From assembly GCF_002934665.1 (NCBI RefSeq), contig NZ_NIRS01000002.1, positions 496,001-560,000 on the forward strand: 64,000 nucleotides of DNA. The letters run 5' to 3'. This document shows, in pieces, positions 8,497 through 18,778 of the stretch. The DNA is from Pseudomonas laurylsulfatiphila (GTDB lineage: Bacteria; Pseudomonadota; Gammaproteobacteria; Pseudomonadales; Pseudomonadaceae). A program made the translations under genes and the position numbers. Positions within the stretch are counted from its first letter, which is position 1, and each line of letters opens with the position of its first letter. The notes under the pieces are model-generated. The model saw only the letters and a list, made by a program, of their open reading frames with translations. It was not told the DNA's origin and made no database searches.

Positions 8497-9174
8497 TCAG
8501 TTCTCTACCTCAACCGCGTCGAAATCCGCTTCGTCTGGAGCATCCGCCACATCCTTTCTGGCGTCCTTCGCCTCAACTTTGGCGGCCTCCCGGGCTGCCT
8601 TCGCGTCGGCTTTGGCGGCGTCCCGAGCGGCATCCGCGGTAGCCCGGGCAGCATCCCTGGCGGCATCTGCGTCGGCCTTGGCCGCGTCCCGAGCGGCATC
8701 TGCAGCGGCACGGGCAGCATCTCTGGCTGCGTCTGCGTCATCGTCCGCTACGCCAGCCGCTTTTGCGGCATCCCGGGCGGCATCTGCAGTTGCTTTTGCC
8801 GCATCCCGGGCGGCATTGGCATCAGCCCTCGCAGCGTCCCTGGCTGCATCCGCGGCATCGTTGTCAGCCTCGTCCGCGTCGTTGTCATGGGCATTGCCCG
8901 GGCCTTTGTTCCCGGCTACACCACCATGGTCAGCGTCATGGCCTGCAGCACCATGATCGGCACCCTCTCCACCATGGCCGCCGGCACCGTGACCGCCGTC
9001 ACCACCACCGTGGCCGCCGCCGTCACCGCCACCGTGACCACCACCGCCTCCACCGCTGCCGCCATCCTTGGCATACACGCTGGAGAAACTACCGATGTAA
9101 TCGGGCACCAGGACAGTCGATGCCGACAGGACGCCACCGATGGCCAGAGCCAATAAACATTTCTTGAGCAGCAT
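8497..9174 (-). CDS. Exported Gly/His-rich protein with LEA-like 11-residue repeats
   Basis: This 225-residue protein of unknown function has three parts: a signal peptide (MLLKKCLLALAIGGVLSAST..), a Gly/His/Asp-rich stretch at about residues 37-100, and about nine tandem 11-residue repeats at 108-210 of the form ADAARDAAKAD. Such Ala-rich amphipathic 11-mers occur in group 3 LEA proteins, which protect against desiccation, and in apolipoprotein-like helices. The His/Asp-rich part could bind metal. Start 9174 follows GGAGG by 7 bases; the ATG at 9189 lies upstream of that site. It is a single-gene unit. Periplasmic location is inferred from the signal peptide; the protective role is only an analogy. 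Confidence 0.8.
   Translation of the reverse strand: MLLKKCLLALAIGGVLSASTVLVPDYIGSFSSVYAKDGGSGGGGGGHGGGDGGGHGGGDGGHGAGGHGGEGADHGAAGHDADHGGVAGNKGPGNAHDNDADEADNDAADAARDAARADANAARDAAKATADAARDAAKAAGVADDDADAARDAARAAADAARDAAKADADAARDAARATADAARDAAKADAKAAREAAKVEAKDARKDVADAPDEADFDAVEVEN
8545..8853 (-). repeat. Coding 33-bp tandem repeat array
   Basis: Roughly nine degenerate 33-bp units encode the 11-residue repeats. One spacer (GVADDD) interrupts the register after the third unit. The array also opens long spurious reading frames on the opposite strand. Confidence 0.8.
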
Positions 9175-9518
9175 GATGCACCTCCGCATGGAGTTGCGAA
9201 CTCATCTCCGTATCGAACGCAATGTCCAGTGAGTTCCCGGCCGCCCATTGGAGCAGCCGGCCAACCGGCACGGCCATCAATCTGCAACATTGACGAGCTA
9301 CTGCGGTATCCGCACGATCCCTCAGAGCCAGTTGGCATCGTTGCGTGGGAAACATTCCCACATATTTTTTGGATAAGCGCTTTCAGCCCGAGTTCAAAAA
9401 AAATCAGGACTGACGCATGGGTTGAGCTAGCGCCTTGGGTGATTGACAGCTATGAGTCGAGAGCTGGCAAACAGTAACAGGCTGGTGCGATCAGCGAGTC
9501 GCAATGCGCTAGCCGGTG
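9175..9518. other. Intergenic, no gene seen
   Basis: The spacer between two minus-strand genes should hold the promoter of the 11-mer repeat gene and the terminator of the DUF4432 gene. A short hairpin (TGGGAA-ACA-TTCCCA) followed by T6 lies near 9345-9370. No convincing gene was seen. Confidence 0.5.
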
Positions 9519-10733
9519 TCACCCCTTGGTCAGATCAACCAACGGCGTCTGCCGCACCTCAGTCTCCCGCCCGCCCTGAATATCGCTCACCTGCTTCAAG
9601 GCCTTGTCCACAGCCACCTTATCCGCCAACAAGCTATAGCTGATGCGGAACTGCTTGTGCTCCTTCGGCCCAATTGTCGGTACCAGGTTCAGCGGTCGTT
9701 GATAACGGCGGTTGTAGGAAAAACTTGTCCCCGGCTCCAGCCCCGTGACATAGCCCTGGCCTTGGGTATCGGTGTTTTTCCACAGGGAAAACACGGGCAG
9801 TGTCTGAGTGTTGAAGCCGACCGAAACGCCCAGGCTGCCGGCCTTGTTGTGCAACACGGTCAACGTATCGCCCTTGGCATCGGCATACGGAACCACGTTG
9901 TAAACCGTTTCGTCGTAGTCCTTGGTCGGTGCGCGGTAGGTTTGCCAGTCGGGCAGATCGCCCTTGGCCTTGTCGTTGAACGGCGACACCTGTTTCACCG
10001 GCGCGGCGAAACGAGCGCCCTGCTCCAGGAACGGAGTGCTGAAGTTACTGTGATACAGCGCCTGGTATTCCTTCGGATAGTCGCCGTTGTTGGTCAGGGT
10101 GTCGTTCAGGGTGAACACTACACTGCCGGGTTCGGTGACCAGTTCGGTCGCGACGGAGAAGTCGACCTTCTTGAACGCCTGCTCTTTCAGTTCGCCGCGC
10201 AAGGTGATCGCGTACGGTGGTTTTTCATCGATGTGCAGGGTGACTTTGTTCGCAGGAATGTTGGCGGCCCGACCGTGCAGGGTCAGCAGTTCGCCATTGT
10301 CGACGCCCGGGTGGCCGACCCATTCGTATCCGCAGCGGGTGACCAGCTCATTGAAACCTTCCAACCAGCCCAGACCACCTCGGCCATTGAGTTCGATGAA
10401 GGACGGATTGACCACTTCCTTGACCGGCGAATCCCAGCCCATGCGCACATTGCCGACCGAGGCCTGCAAGACGTTCATTCCGCGAGTCGGCACTACCGAG
10501 AGTTTCATCGTGCCGTTATCGATGTCGACGATGCTGACGCCCTCCTGCCGACCGCCGTGCAAGGTACGCAGGGCAACGCTGAAGGGTTTGTCGGTTGTTA
10601 TGCCCAGTTGCTGGCTGGTGATCTGCCAGTTCTGGGCGGCTTTGTCGGTGTCGAGCAGAACGTAATCCCAGGCCATGGCGTGGGAGGCAGCGGACAGTGC
10701 GCTGAGGGCAACAAAGAGTTTGAGCGAGGTCAT
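9519..10733 (-). CDS. Exported aldose 1-epimerase-like DUF4432 protein
   Basis: The 404-residue protein has a clear signal peptide (MTSLKLFVALSALSAASHAMA) and the galactose-mutarotase-like beta-sandwich of DUF4432, with PTRGMNVLQA, GFNELVTRCG, HGRAANIPA and SLWKNTDTQGQGYVTGLEPGTSFSYNRR. The start at 10733 has AAGG 9 bases upstream; the frame is open further upstream but without a start context. The fold binds sugars, and periplasmic carbohydrate binding or epimerisation is inferred. No sugar-pathway genes are adjacent, so the substrate is unknown. It appears monocistronic. Confidence 0.85.
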   Translation of the reverse strand: MTSLKLFVALSALSAASHAMAWDYVLLDTDKAAQNWQITSQQLGITTDKPFSVALRTLHGGRQEGVSIVDIDNGTMKLSVVPTRGMNVLQASVGNVRMGWDSPVKEVVNPSFIELNGRGGLGWLEGFNELVTRCGYEWVGHPGVDNGELLTLHGRAANIPANKVTLHIDEKPPYAITLRGELKEQAFKKVDFSVATELVTEPGSVVFTLNDTLTNNGDYPKEYQALYHSNFSTPFLEQGARFAAPVKQVSPFNDKAKGDLPDWQTYRAPTKDYDETVYNVVPYADAKGDTLTVLHNKAGSLGVSVGFNTQTLPVFSLWKNTDTQGQGYVTGLEPGTSFSYNRRYQRPLNLVPTIGPKEHKQFRISYSLLADKVAVDKALKQVSDIQGGRETEVRQTPLVDLTKG

Positions 10734-10862
10734 GGCAGCAGCCTTTCTTGGAGTTGTGCCATTTTTATAGCCTTGAAGAAACGTTTCAGCAAGCTTAAAA
10801 AGCGACAATGCGCCGGCAAATGCCAGGAAAGTTTTGGGGCAAGTCGGAAAATCGAGTCGATG

Positions 10863-10888
10863 CCATCGCGAGCAAGCTCGCTCCCACA
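10863..10888. repeat. Pseudomonas REP element
   Basis: The sequence ATCGCGAGCAAGCTCGCTCC followed by CAC is the classic extragenic palindrome of fluorescent pseudomonads. The GCGAGC/GCTCGC arms form a hairpin. It lies upstream of the DUF4432 gene in a 305-base spacer that otherwise holds only promoter sequence. Confidence 0.8.
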
Positions 10889-11038
10889 TTCACCTGCGAG
10901 CATTGCTACGCCCGGTAATCGACCTGATGGTGTCAACCGCTCGACAGAAGTCGCCATTCAATTCCGAGCAATCTTGTCATTTGCCGAGGCTTAGGGCAGG
11001 GTCGATACCACTGAGATCCCTGCCAAAGGAGTCACCCC

Positions 11039-12172
11039 ATGTCAAAGCTCTATCCCAGTATCGATCCCGAGGGGCTGGTCGAGTACTCAGTGGTCTACAC
11101 CGACCGCTCGCTCAACCACATGTCGCAGTCATTTCAAGGCGTGATGAAGAACATTTCCACGACCCTGAAACAGGTCTACAACGCCCAGGCGGTTGCGGTG
11201 GTCCCGGGCAGCGGAACATTCGGCATGGAAGCGGTGGCGCGACAGTTTGCCACCGACCAGCCATGCCTGGTGATACGCAACGGCTGGTTCAGTTATCGCT
11301 GGAGCCAGATCCTTGAGATGGGCAACATCCCGGCGGCCACCACGGTGCTGAAAGCCCGACCGGTCGACACGGGTCGCCAGGCTGCCTACGCCCCACCCCC
11401 TCTGGACGAAGTGCTGGCAGCCATTGCGGCTTCGAGGCCGCAGATAGTCTTCGCCCCCCACGTTGAAACTTCATCAGGGATTATCCTGCCCGACGAGTAC
11501 CTGCGGGCCGTCGGCGACGCCGTGCATGCGGTGGGTGGCTTGTTCGTGCTGGACTGCATCGCCTCAGGCACCATTTGGGTTGATATGCACAAATGCGCAG
11601 TCGACCTGCTGATCAGCGCACCGCAGAAAGGCTGGAGCGCCTCCCCTTGCTGCGCCCTGGTGATGCTCAGTTCCCTGGCCCTTGGCCGTATCGAACAGAC
11701 GCAAAGCAGCAGCTTCGCCTGCGACCTGAAAAAGTGGCTTCAGATCATGCAGGCCTACGAACAGGGCGGACATGCCTACCATGCGACCATGCCCAGCGAT
11801 TCCCTCGCGCGATTCAACGAAGTGATGAAAGAGACGCAAGCCTACGGTTTCGACAAGGTCCGCGACGAACAACAGGCGCTGGGCGATCGGGTGCGCGCAA
11901 TGTTGACCGGCAAAGGTTTCAAAAGCGTGGCCGCTGCCGGCTTTCAGGCCCCTGGCGTAGTGGTGAGCTACACCGATGATGCAGACATCAAGAGCGGCAA
12001 GAAATTTGCCAACCACGGCCTGCAGATCGCCGCCGGAGTGCCGTTGCAATGCGACGAGCCGGCGGACTTCCAGACCTTCCGCATCGGTCTGTTCGGACTC
12101 GAAAAGCTGCACAATATCGAGCGCACGGTCAGCACCCTCGAGCAAGCACTGGACGAGGTGATGGTTAACTAA
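11039..12172 (+). CDS. Class V PLP aminotransferase (alanine/serine-glyoxylate type)
   Basis: This 377-residue fold-type I PLP enzyme has a GSGTFGMEA phosphate-binding turn (57-65), an LDCIAS motif with the pyridine-binding Asp172, and SAPQKGWS with the Schiff-base Lys197. This layout is that of the alanine-glyoxylate/serine-pyruvate aminotransferase and phosphonate-aminotransferase group. AAAGGAG lies 7 bases before the ATG. It stands alone between the DUF4432 gene and a diguanylate cyclase, so context does not fix the amino donor. Confidence 0.87.
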   Translation: MSKLYPSIDPEGLVEYSVVYTDRSLNHMSQSFQGVMKNISTTLKQVYNAQAVAVVPGSGTFGMEAVARQFATDQPCLVIRNGWFSYRWSQILEMGNIPAATTVLKARPVDTGRQAAYAPPPLDEVLAAIAASRPQIVFAPHVETSSGIILPDEYLRAVGDAVHAVGGLFVLDCIASGTIWVDMHKCAVDLLISAPQKGWSASPCCALVMLSSLALGRIEQTQSSSFACDLKKWLQIMQAYEQGGHAYHATMPSDSLARFNEVMKETQAYGFDKVRDEQQALGDRVRAMLTGKGFKSVAAAGFQAPGVVVSYTDDADIKSGKKFANHGLQIAAGVPLQCDEPADFQTFRIGLFGLEKLHNIERTVSTLEQALDEVMVN

Positions 12173-12227
12173 GCCCTCATCTTGCCCGCAGCACGTACCG
12201 AACTTGTGAATTCCAGGAAGGCATCCT

Positions 12228-12252
12228 GCCCTGGGCACTGCCGGCCCAGGGC
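12228..12252 (+). terminator. Hairpin after aminotransferase gene
   Basis: A perfect 9-bp stem GCCCTGGGC / GCCCAGGGC with a 7-base loop lies 55 bases beyond the stop. There is no T-run, so efficiency is uncertain. Confidence 0.55.
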
Positions 12253-12436
12253 GCTGATCGGATTATGTGAAAACACTTTTTGAATGCCCGGCAATAGACT
12301 GGGTATTGCGATGAGCGTGCTGAAACTATGCGTAACAACTTGTATCCTGATTCAAGACAAGGAAGAACAGCTGCCGTTATGGCCTTGGCCCAATAGTAGC
12401 TGGAACGGAAAACTGGACTTTCCATAAGGTAGTGAT

Positions 12437-13945
12437 GTGAAGCGTGATACCCACCTGGTTGTACTTTTGCTGTTGTTTATCGGCTGTTCCCTGGCGTCAC
12501 TGACTGTCTGGAAGGTGCTGGCCTCCCGAGATCGAGCGCTGGAGGATGTGAATGTCCACGGGTTGAATCTTACTCAGGCGCTCGCTACCTACTCCGAAGG
12601 CATTGTCCGCCAAAGCTCCCTGCTCTTGCTCGGACTTGTCGAACGCCTGGAAACTGAAGGTAGTGGCCCCCTACAGATCCGGCGGTTAAGTGCGCTGGTC
12701 AATCGACAGCAACCCCTGATGCCACAGCTCAGTGGTATCACCATCTACGACAATCAGGGACGCTGGTTGATGTCTTCCAATCGGCCGATTCCGGCCGGGG
12801 CGAACAGCAGTGATCGTGCCTATTTCATTCATCATCGCGACGATCCATCCCGTGAGATCTTTATCGGTCCGCCAATCCAAAGCCGTTCAAATCAGGAGTG
12901 GGTGATCACCGTCAGCCGGCGCTTCAATGATACTCGCGGAGAATTTGCCGGGGTGGTGGCGGTAACGTTGGGGATAGAAAACTTCCTGCGGTTGTTTGGA
13001 AAGATCGACGTAGGGCAAGAAGGTGCCATCGGGTTGTCCTATACCGATGGTACGTTGTTAGCTCGCTATCCCTTCCGCGAGCAGGACATGGGGCGCAACT
13101 TTTCGAAGTCGCCGATCTATGCGAAATATCTTGTGGACCGATCCGTCGGCACCGCGTCGTTCACCTCCAGCCTGGACGGCGTGGAACGGCTCTATGCATT
13201 CCGAAAGAGTGACAAGCTGCCGCTGATAACCACCGTCGCTCTCGGGAAGCGAGAAGCGCTCACTGCGTGGCGAATGGAGGCACTGCTGTCGGCGGTAGTG
13301 GTGACGGGGCTGCTGGGGCTCACCGGCCTCATCGGTTGGCTTTTGATCCTGGATATCCGTCGGCGTACCAAGGTAGAAGGTCAGTTGAGGGGCACTCAGG
13401 AGCAATTGCTCTCATCGAATCGGCAACTGGAGCTACTGGCGATGAAGGATGCCCTAACCGGTTTGGCTAATCGGCGCTACTTTGATGTGACATTGGCCAT
13501 GGAGGCGCGACGAGCACAGCGCGAGGGGACGTCTTTGGCACTTCTGATGATTGACATCGACTATTTCAAGCTGTTCAACGATTCCAAAGGACATGTTGCC
13601 GGCGACATCTGTCTGCAGAGCGTTGGTAAGGTCGTGGAGGAATGTGTACGCCGACCATCGGATCTAGTGGCGCGGTATGGTGGTGAAGAGATGGGCGTAA
13701 TCATGCCTGATACGGACATTGATGGTGCGCAGGTTGTGGCGCAACTAATCCTGCGCCGGTTGAAACAAGAGAGTATTTCCCACGAAGCCAGCCCATTGGG
13801 TCGAGTGAGTGTAAGTATAGGGATTGCCACTGCCGCGGGTTCCCGATTGGACCAACTGCAAAGTTTAATCGAAGCCGCAGATCAGGCGCTGTATAGCGCC
13901 AAGACACTTGGACGAAACCAGTTTGCGACGCACTGTAAAGGATGA
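12437..13945 (+). CDS. Membrane diguanylate cyclase with Cache sensor and GGEEM motif
   Basis: The 502-residue protein begins with GTG behind TAAGGTAG. It has a membrane helix at 7-27, a periplasmic Cache-type sensor (about 35-275, including ITIYDNQGRWLMSSN and SDRAYFIHHRDDPSREIFIGPP), a second helix at about 281-305, and a GGDEF domain (about 335-500). The active-site loop reads GGEEM at 415-419, where GGEEF or GGDEF is usual. An RxxD inhibitory site (RPSD, 406-409) sits at the canonical five-residue spacing. DALTGLANRR and IDIDYFKLFNDSKGH are intact. Cyclic-di-GMP synthesis is likely but the Phe-to-Met change should be tested. The sensed ligand is unknown. Confidence 0.9.
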   Translation: MKRDTHLVVLLLLFIGCSLASLTVWKVLASRDRALEDVNVHGLNLTQALATYSEGIVRQSSLLLLGLVERLETEGSGPLQIRRLSALVNRQQPLMPQLSGITIYDNQGRWLMSSNRPIPAGANSSDRAYFIHHRDDPSREIFIGPPIQSRSNQEWVITVSRRFNDTRGEFAGVVAVTLGIENFLRLFGKIDVGQEGAIGLSYTDGTLLARYPFREQDMGRNFSKSPIYAKYLVDRSVGTASFTSSLDGVERLYAFRKSDKLPLITTVALGKREALTAWRMEALLSAVVVTGLLGLTGLIGWLLILDIRRRTKVEGQLRGTQEQLLSSNRQLELLAMKDALTGLANRRYFDVTLAMEARRAQREGTSLALLMIDIDYFKLFNDSKGHVAGDICLQSVGKVVEECVRRPSDLVARYGGEEMGVIMPDTDIDGAQVVAQLILRRLKQESISHEASPLGRVSVSIGIATAAGSRLDQLQSLIEAADQALYSAKTLGRNQFATHCKG

Positions 13946-14083
13946 GGGTTCGAAACTGGCCGATTTCAGACTGCCTCCACCGTCAGCTTCGGGTCGATTG
14001 CTGCCTGTCACGAAGGGCAGCAACTGGCTGGAGCGGTCATCCCCGCTGACGGCGAATCGCGCTTGGCTCTTGTCAATGCCCCA

Positions 14084-14974
14084 TCAAACACCTGAACGCA
14101 GCAAGTCGAGCAAAATTCTGAACGCGGGCTTTGGCTGCCTGCGGCTTGGATAGTAGAGGTGATAGCCGGTCACCGCAGGACACCAATCATCTAATACACG
14201 TATCAGACGGCCTTCCAGGATGTGCTGTTCAACGATGTCTTCGGGGAGATGGGCAAGACCGACGCCGGCAAGCGCAAAGTCCAGCATCAGGGGGATCGTG
14301 TTGCACACCCTGTGACCCTCCGCGCGAACCCTTACCTCCCGCCCCTTCTTTGCAAACGGCCAGGACCAGAGCCCGCCTGATGTAGGCAGACGCAAGTTGA
14401 TTCCGATATGGGCTGTCAGATCATGAGGCGTAACGGGTTTGGCCCTGTGCTCGAAGTATGAGGGCGAGCCAACCACGGCCTGCCGAAAGTCAGGACCTAT
14501 ACGAACCCCGATCATGTCCTTGGCCACCTGCTCGCCCAGACGAATCCCCGCGTCGTACCGTTGCTCGACGATATCCACCAACCCATAGTCATTGGTGATT
14601 TCGACCCGCACCTCCGGGTAATCCAGCATGAGCCTACTGACCGCTGGCGTCAGGATCGTTGCAGAAGCGTGCTCTACCGAGGTGATTCTCAGGGTGCCTG
14701 CCGGTTTTCCGCTGAGTTCGGACAGATCCGCCAGCCCTGCTTCGATGCCTTCAAAGTGGGGTCCGATGGAGCCAATCAAGCGATCTCCAGCCTCTGTCGG
14801 TGAAACGCTGCGAGTACTGCGAGTCAGCAACTGCACACCCAATTGCTCTTCAAGACGTCTGAGCGTTCGGCTCAGTGCTGGTTGCGACGTCCCCAATTGA
14901 GCCGCTGCCTTGGTAAAGCTCCGCTCACGGGCAACTGTCAGGAATGCAACCAGGTCATTAATGCTGTCCCGCAT
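14084..14974 (-). CDS. LysR-type regulator, divergent from the aldo/keto reductase
   Basis: The 296-residue protein has an N-terminal winged helix (LVAFLTVARERSFTKAAAQLGTSQPALSRTLRRLEEQLG) and a LysR substrate-binding domain from about residue 90. The text VEQRYDAGIRLGEQVAKDMI is typical of the subgroup that controls divergently encoded oxidoreductases. It is divergent from the aldo/keto reductase gene across a 187-base spacer, which is the usual LysR regulator-target layout. The inducer is unknown. Confidence 0.9.
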   Translation of the reverse strand: MRDSINDLVAFLTVARERSFTKAAAQLGTSQPALSRTLRRLEEQLGVQLLTRSTRSVSPTEAGDRLIGSIGPHFEGIEAGLADLSELSGKPAGTLRITSVEHASATILTPAVSRLMLDYPEVRVEITNDYGLVDIVEQRYDAGIRLGEQVAKDMIGVRIGPDFRQAVVGSPSYFEHRAKPVTPHDLTAHIGINLRLPTSGGLWSWPFAKKGREVRVRAEGHRVCNTIPLMLDFALAGVGLAHLPEDIVEQHILEGRLIRVLDDWCPAVTGYHLYYPSRRQPKPAFRILLDLLRSGV

Positions 14975-15131
14975 GATTGATATCCAACTGATATAGGTCC
15001 ATTCCTACCATACCATCTAATCATTTGTCGGATGCGCTGCTAGATTGGCTCCACATTCAGTGCGGCTTCATTTCATGAACCCATCCATGACTTCAACGGA
15101 CAAGCAGCCTTGGGATTCATGATCGGACTGA

Positions 15132-16328
<1,197 letters not shown>

Positions 16329-16795
16329 CAGGCGGGCATTTGTCTCGAAGAGCCGGACGCTCGGCGGCCAGGAACCACGCCAATCGACTGTCCGCTTCAC
16401 GCCCCGAGGTAGTCAGTCAGCAATCGGCTAGCCCCCCTCGCGGCCCGATGTCGCTTGGCAGTCTTCAAAATGATGTCGTAGTAAAGGCATCCCTCGCCAG
16501 CAACCAGCGTAGACACGCACTCGCCCACAAAACCCCTCCTCGCCAGCGGGATAAATAGCCAGCTATTGGTTGACGAAAGTCTGAAGTATTCATTTGAACT
16601 TTCGGATTCTTTCGCCACTCGGCCTGTGCCTAACATCGGCTCCACAGCGAACCAGCCTCGGCATCGCTCAGTGGGATCAGGTTACGCAGGGATCCGGTTT
16701 CGAAGTCCTCTGCCGCCACCGACCACTGATCGCTTGGCCGCCTGGTGCCGTCGAAGTGCTTTTGCAGCAGGCCCTGGGATTTTTGAGGATCACCG
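16329..16795. other. 467-bp intergenic region, no convincing gene
   Basis: Short open frames exist on both strands but none has a ribosome site or a recognisable family. It should hold the terminator of the aldo/keto reductase gene and the promoter of the following isomerase-oxygenase-transporter operon. Confidence 0.4.
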
Positions 16796-17647
16796 ATGAA
16801 GCTGGAAATTTTCCGTACGCTGTGGGGTTACACCGCCAGCAAGGCTCAGGCGCTCGAGGAGTTGCTGCAAGCGGGCTTTGATGGCATGGAAGCGCGTCTG
16901 CCACTGGACGCCCGCGAACGGGCTGAGTTTGGTGTCTTTCTCCAGGCCAACCGCCTGGGCTATATCAGCACCGTCTTCAGCGCCTACGACGTGCTGCCGG
17001 ATCAGTCGGCAACGCCTGCCGTCCACATCAATGACCTCGACCAGAAGCTCGCCTGGGCCGCTGAACTCTCCCCGCGCTTCGTCAACGTGCTGGCGGGCAA
17101 CGACCGCTGGTCCTTGCCGCAACAGGTGGAGTTTTTTGGCCAGGCGCTGGAGCTGGCGCGCAAGCACGGTCAGGTCTGCAGTTTCGAAACCCATCGCTCG
17201 CGTTCGCTGTTCAACCCCTGGGTGACCCTGGAGTTGATCCGGCAACTGCCCGATCTGCTGTTCACCAGTGACATCAGCCATTGGGTCGTGACCTGCGAGC
17301 GTCTGTTGAATGATCCGGCCGACGACCTGAGTGCGTTCATCGAGCGGGTTCACCATATCCAGGCCCGGGTCGGTTATGACCAGGGACCACAAGTTCCGCA
17401 CCCGGCGGCGCCCGAATATGCAAAAGAACTGGCTTTCCATCAGCAGCACTGGGAAAGCATCTGGCGCTCGCAGCAGGCCCGCGGCTACCAGGTCAGCACC
17501 CTGACGCCGGAATTCGGTGCCGACGGCTACCTGCATCACCTGCCCTTCACCAATGTCCCGGTCGCCGACCTGTGGTCGTTGAACGTGTGGATGGGCCAGA
17601 CCGAGCGCAAACACTTCGAGCGTTTCCACCACTCAAGCCATCCTTAG
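16796..17647 (+). CDS. Sugar-phosphate isomerase/epimerase-like TIM-barrel protein
   Basis: This 283-residue protein looks like the xylose-isomerase-like TIM-barrel superfamily: strands with [57 protein letters not shown] and [11 protein letters not shown] carry the acidic and histidine residues (Glu, Asp, His) that bind a divalent metal in this family. It is first in a probable operon; the 2OG-oxygenase gene begins 14 bases after its stop. The substrate is likely whatever small molecule the adjoining amino-acid-type importer brings in, but this is inference. Confidence 0.8.
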   Translation: MKLEIFRTLWGYTASKAQALEELLQAGFDGMEARLPLDARERAEFGVFLQANRLGYISTVFSAYDVLPDQSATPAVHINDLDQKLAWAAELSPRFVNVLAGNDRWSLPQQVEFFGQALELARKHGQVCSFETHRSRSLFNPWVTLELIRQLPDLLFTSDISHWVVTCERLLNDPADDLSAFIERVHHIQARVGYDQGPQVPHPAAPEYAKELAFHQQHWESIWRSQQARGYQVSTLTPEFGADGYLHHLPFTNVPVADLWSLNVWMGQTERKHFERFHHSSHP

Positions 17648-17661
17648 GGAGCCGATGCGTC

Positions 17662-18732
17662 ATGCCTGACAATAAAAACAACAGCGCCAGCACTGACACA
17701 CTCAAAGCCAACTTCAACAGCATCCCGGTGATCAACATCGCCGGCCTGTTCAGCTTTGAACTGGAACACCGCCTGGCCGTGGCCGAACAATTGGGGCGCG
17801 CCGCCAGCGAAGTCGGGTTTCTCTATATCACCAATCACGGTATCGACCCGCAACTGATCGCCAACCTGCGCAAGGCTGCCAAGGACTTTTTCGACCAGCC
17901 CCTCGACACCAAGATGCGCCACTACATCGGCACCTCACAAACCCACAAGGGCTTTGTGCCCGAAGGCGAAGAGGTCTATTCCAAGGGTAAGCCGGACCAC
18001 AAGGAGGCCTTCGACGTCGGCTTCGAAGTCCCGGCCGATGACCCGCTGGTGCTGGCCAACACCCCCTTGCTGGGGCCCAACGACTGGCCGCAGCTGGCAG
18101 GCTTCAAGGCCTCGGTGCAGGCCTACTATGAAGCGATCTTCGCCCTGGGCCGGCGCCTGTTCGGCGGCTTCGCCCTGACCCTGGGCCTGGAAGAAAACTA
18201 CTTCGACAGCCTGGTCACCCGTCCGCCGTCCAAACTGCGCCTGATCCACTACCCGTTCGACGGTGCTGCCCATGACGCACCGGGTCTTGGCGCCCATACT
18301 GATTACGAGTGCTTCACCATCCTCCTGGCCGACAAACCCGGCCTTGAGGTGATGAACAATCTTGGCCAATGGATCGATGCACCACCGATTGCCGATGCCT
18401 TTGTGGTCAACATCGGCGACATGCTGGAGGTGATGACGGCGGGCGCATTCGTTGCCACTGCGCACCGGGTGCGCAGCGTGAAGGAGGAGCGTTATTCCTT
18501 CCCGCTGTTTTATGCCTGTGACTACCACACCCAGATCAAACCGCTGCCCGGGTTCGCCCAGGCCGGCAACGACTACGAAGAGATCACGATCGGCGAACAC
18601 ATGTATGGCCAGGCGCTGCAGACCTATCAATATCTGCGCCAGAGGGTGGCCAACGGGGACGTTCAACTGCCAGGCAAGGCACGTAAACCCGCCAGTTTCG
18701 GACATTTGAAAAATCAGGTGCAACCGACCTGA
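17662..18732 (+). CDS. Isopenicillin N synthase-like 2OG-Fe(II) oxygenase
   Basis: The 356-residue protein has the N-terminal DIOX_N region ([17 protein letters not shown].., [10 protein letters not shown]) and a C-terminal double-stranded beta-helix with the iron ligands His212, Asp214 ([12 protein letters not shown]) and His268 (TAHRV), and the 2-oxoglutarate-binding RxS pair (Arg277, Ser279 in ERYSF). The start at 17662 follows TTAGGGAG; a longer frame reaches into the isomerase gene. Hydroxylation or another oxidation of an imported amino-acid-like compound is inferred from the neighbours. True isopenicillin synthesis is not implied. Confidence 0.88.
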   Translation: MPDNKNNSASTDTLKANFNSIPVINIAGLFSFELEHRLAVAEQLGRAASEVGFLYITNHGIDPQLIANLRKAAKDFFDQPLDTKMRHYIGTSQTHKGFVPEGEEVYSKGKPDHKEAFDVGFEVPADDPLVLANTPLLGPNDWPQLAGFKASVQAYYEAIFALGRRLFGGFALTLGLEENYFDSLVTRPPSKLRLIHYPFDGAAHDAPGLGAHTDYECFTILLADKPGLEVMNNLGQWIDAPPIADAFVVNIGDMLEVMTAGAFVATAHRVRSVKEERYSFPLFYACDYHTQIKPLPGFAQAGNDYEEITIGEHMYGQALQTYQYLRQRVANGDVQLPGKARKPASFGHLKNQVQPT

Positions 18733-18778
18733 TTGAAGTTTTCAGCTAAACCCCCTACCTACGCCGGAGTCAGTAAAA

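Noticed and set aside
8422..9167. Long plus-strand frames rich in Ser/Ala or Gly/Ile over the 11-mer repeat gene
   Set aside because: They are mirror images of the 33-bp repeats. The minus-strand frame has the signal peptide and GGAGG site.
9325..9345. Sigma-54 promoter (TGGCAT..TTGC)
   Set aside because: The distance between the GG and GC elements is shorter than the required spacing.
9516..10994. 492-codon plus-strand open frame
   Set aside because: It is antisense to the DUF4432 gene, which has a signal peptide, ribosome site and family motifs. The frame is open because of high GC content.
16397..16881. Short genes in the 16.3-16.8 kb spacer
   Set aside because: No ribosome site, no recognisable family and conflicting frames on both strands.
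17662..18732. Beta-lactam biosynthesis from the isopenicillin N synthase-like gene
   Set aside because: The family name covers many 2OG oxygenases, and no peptide synthetase or other beta-lactam gene is near.
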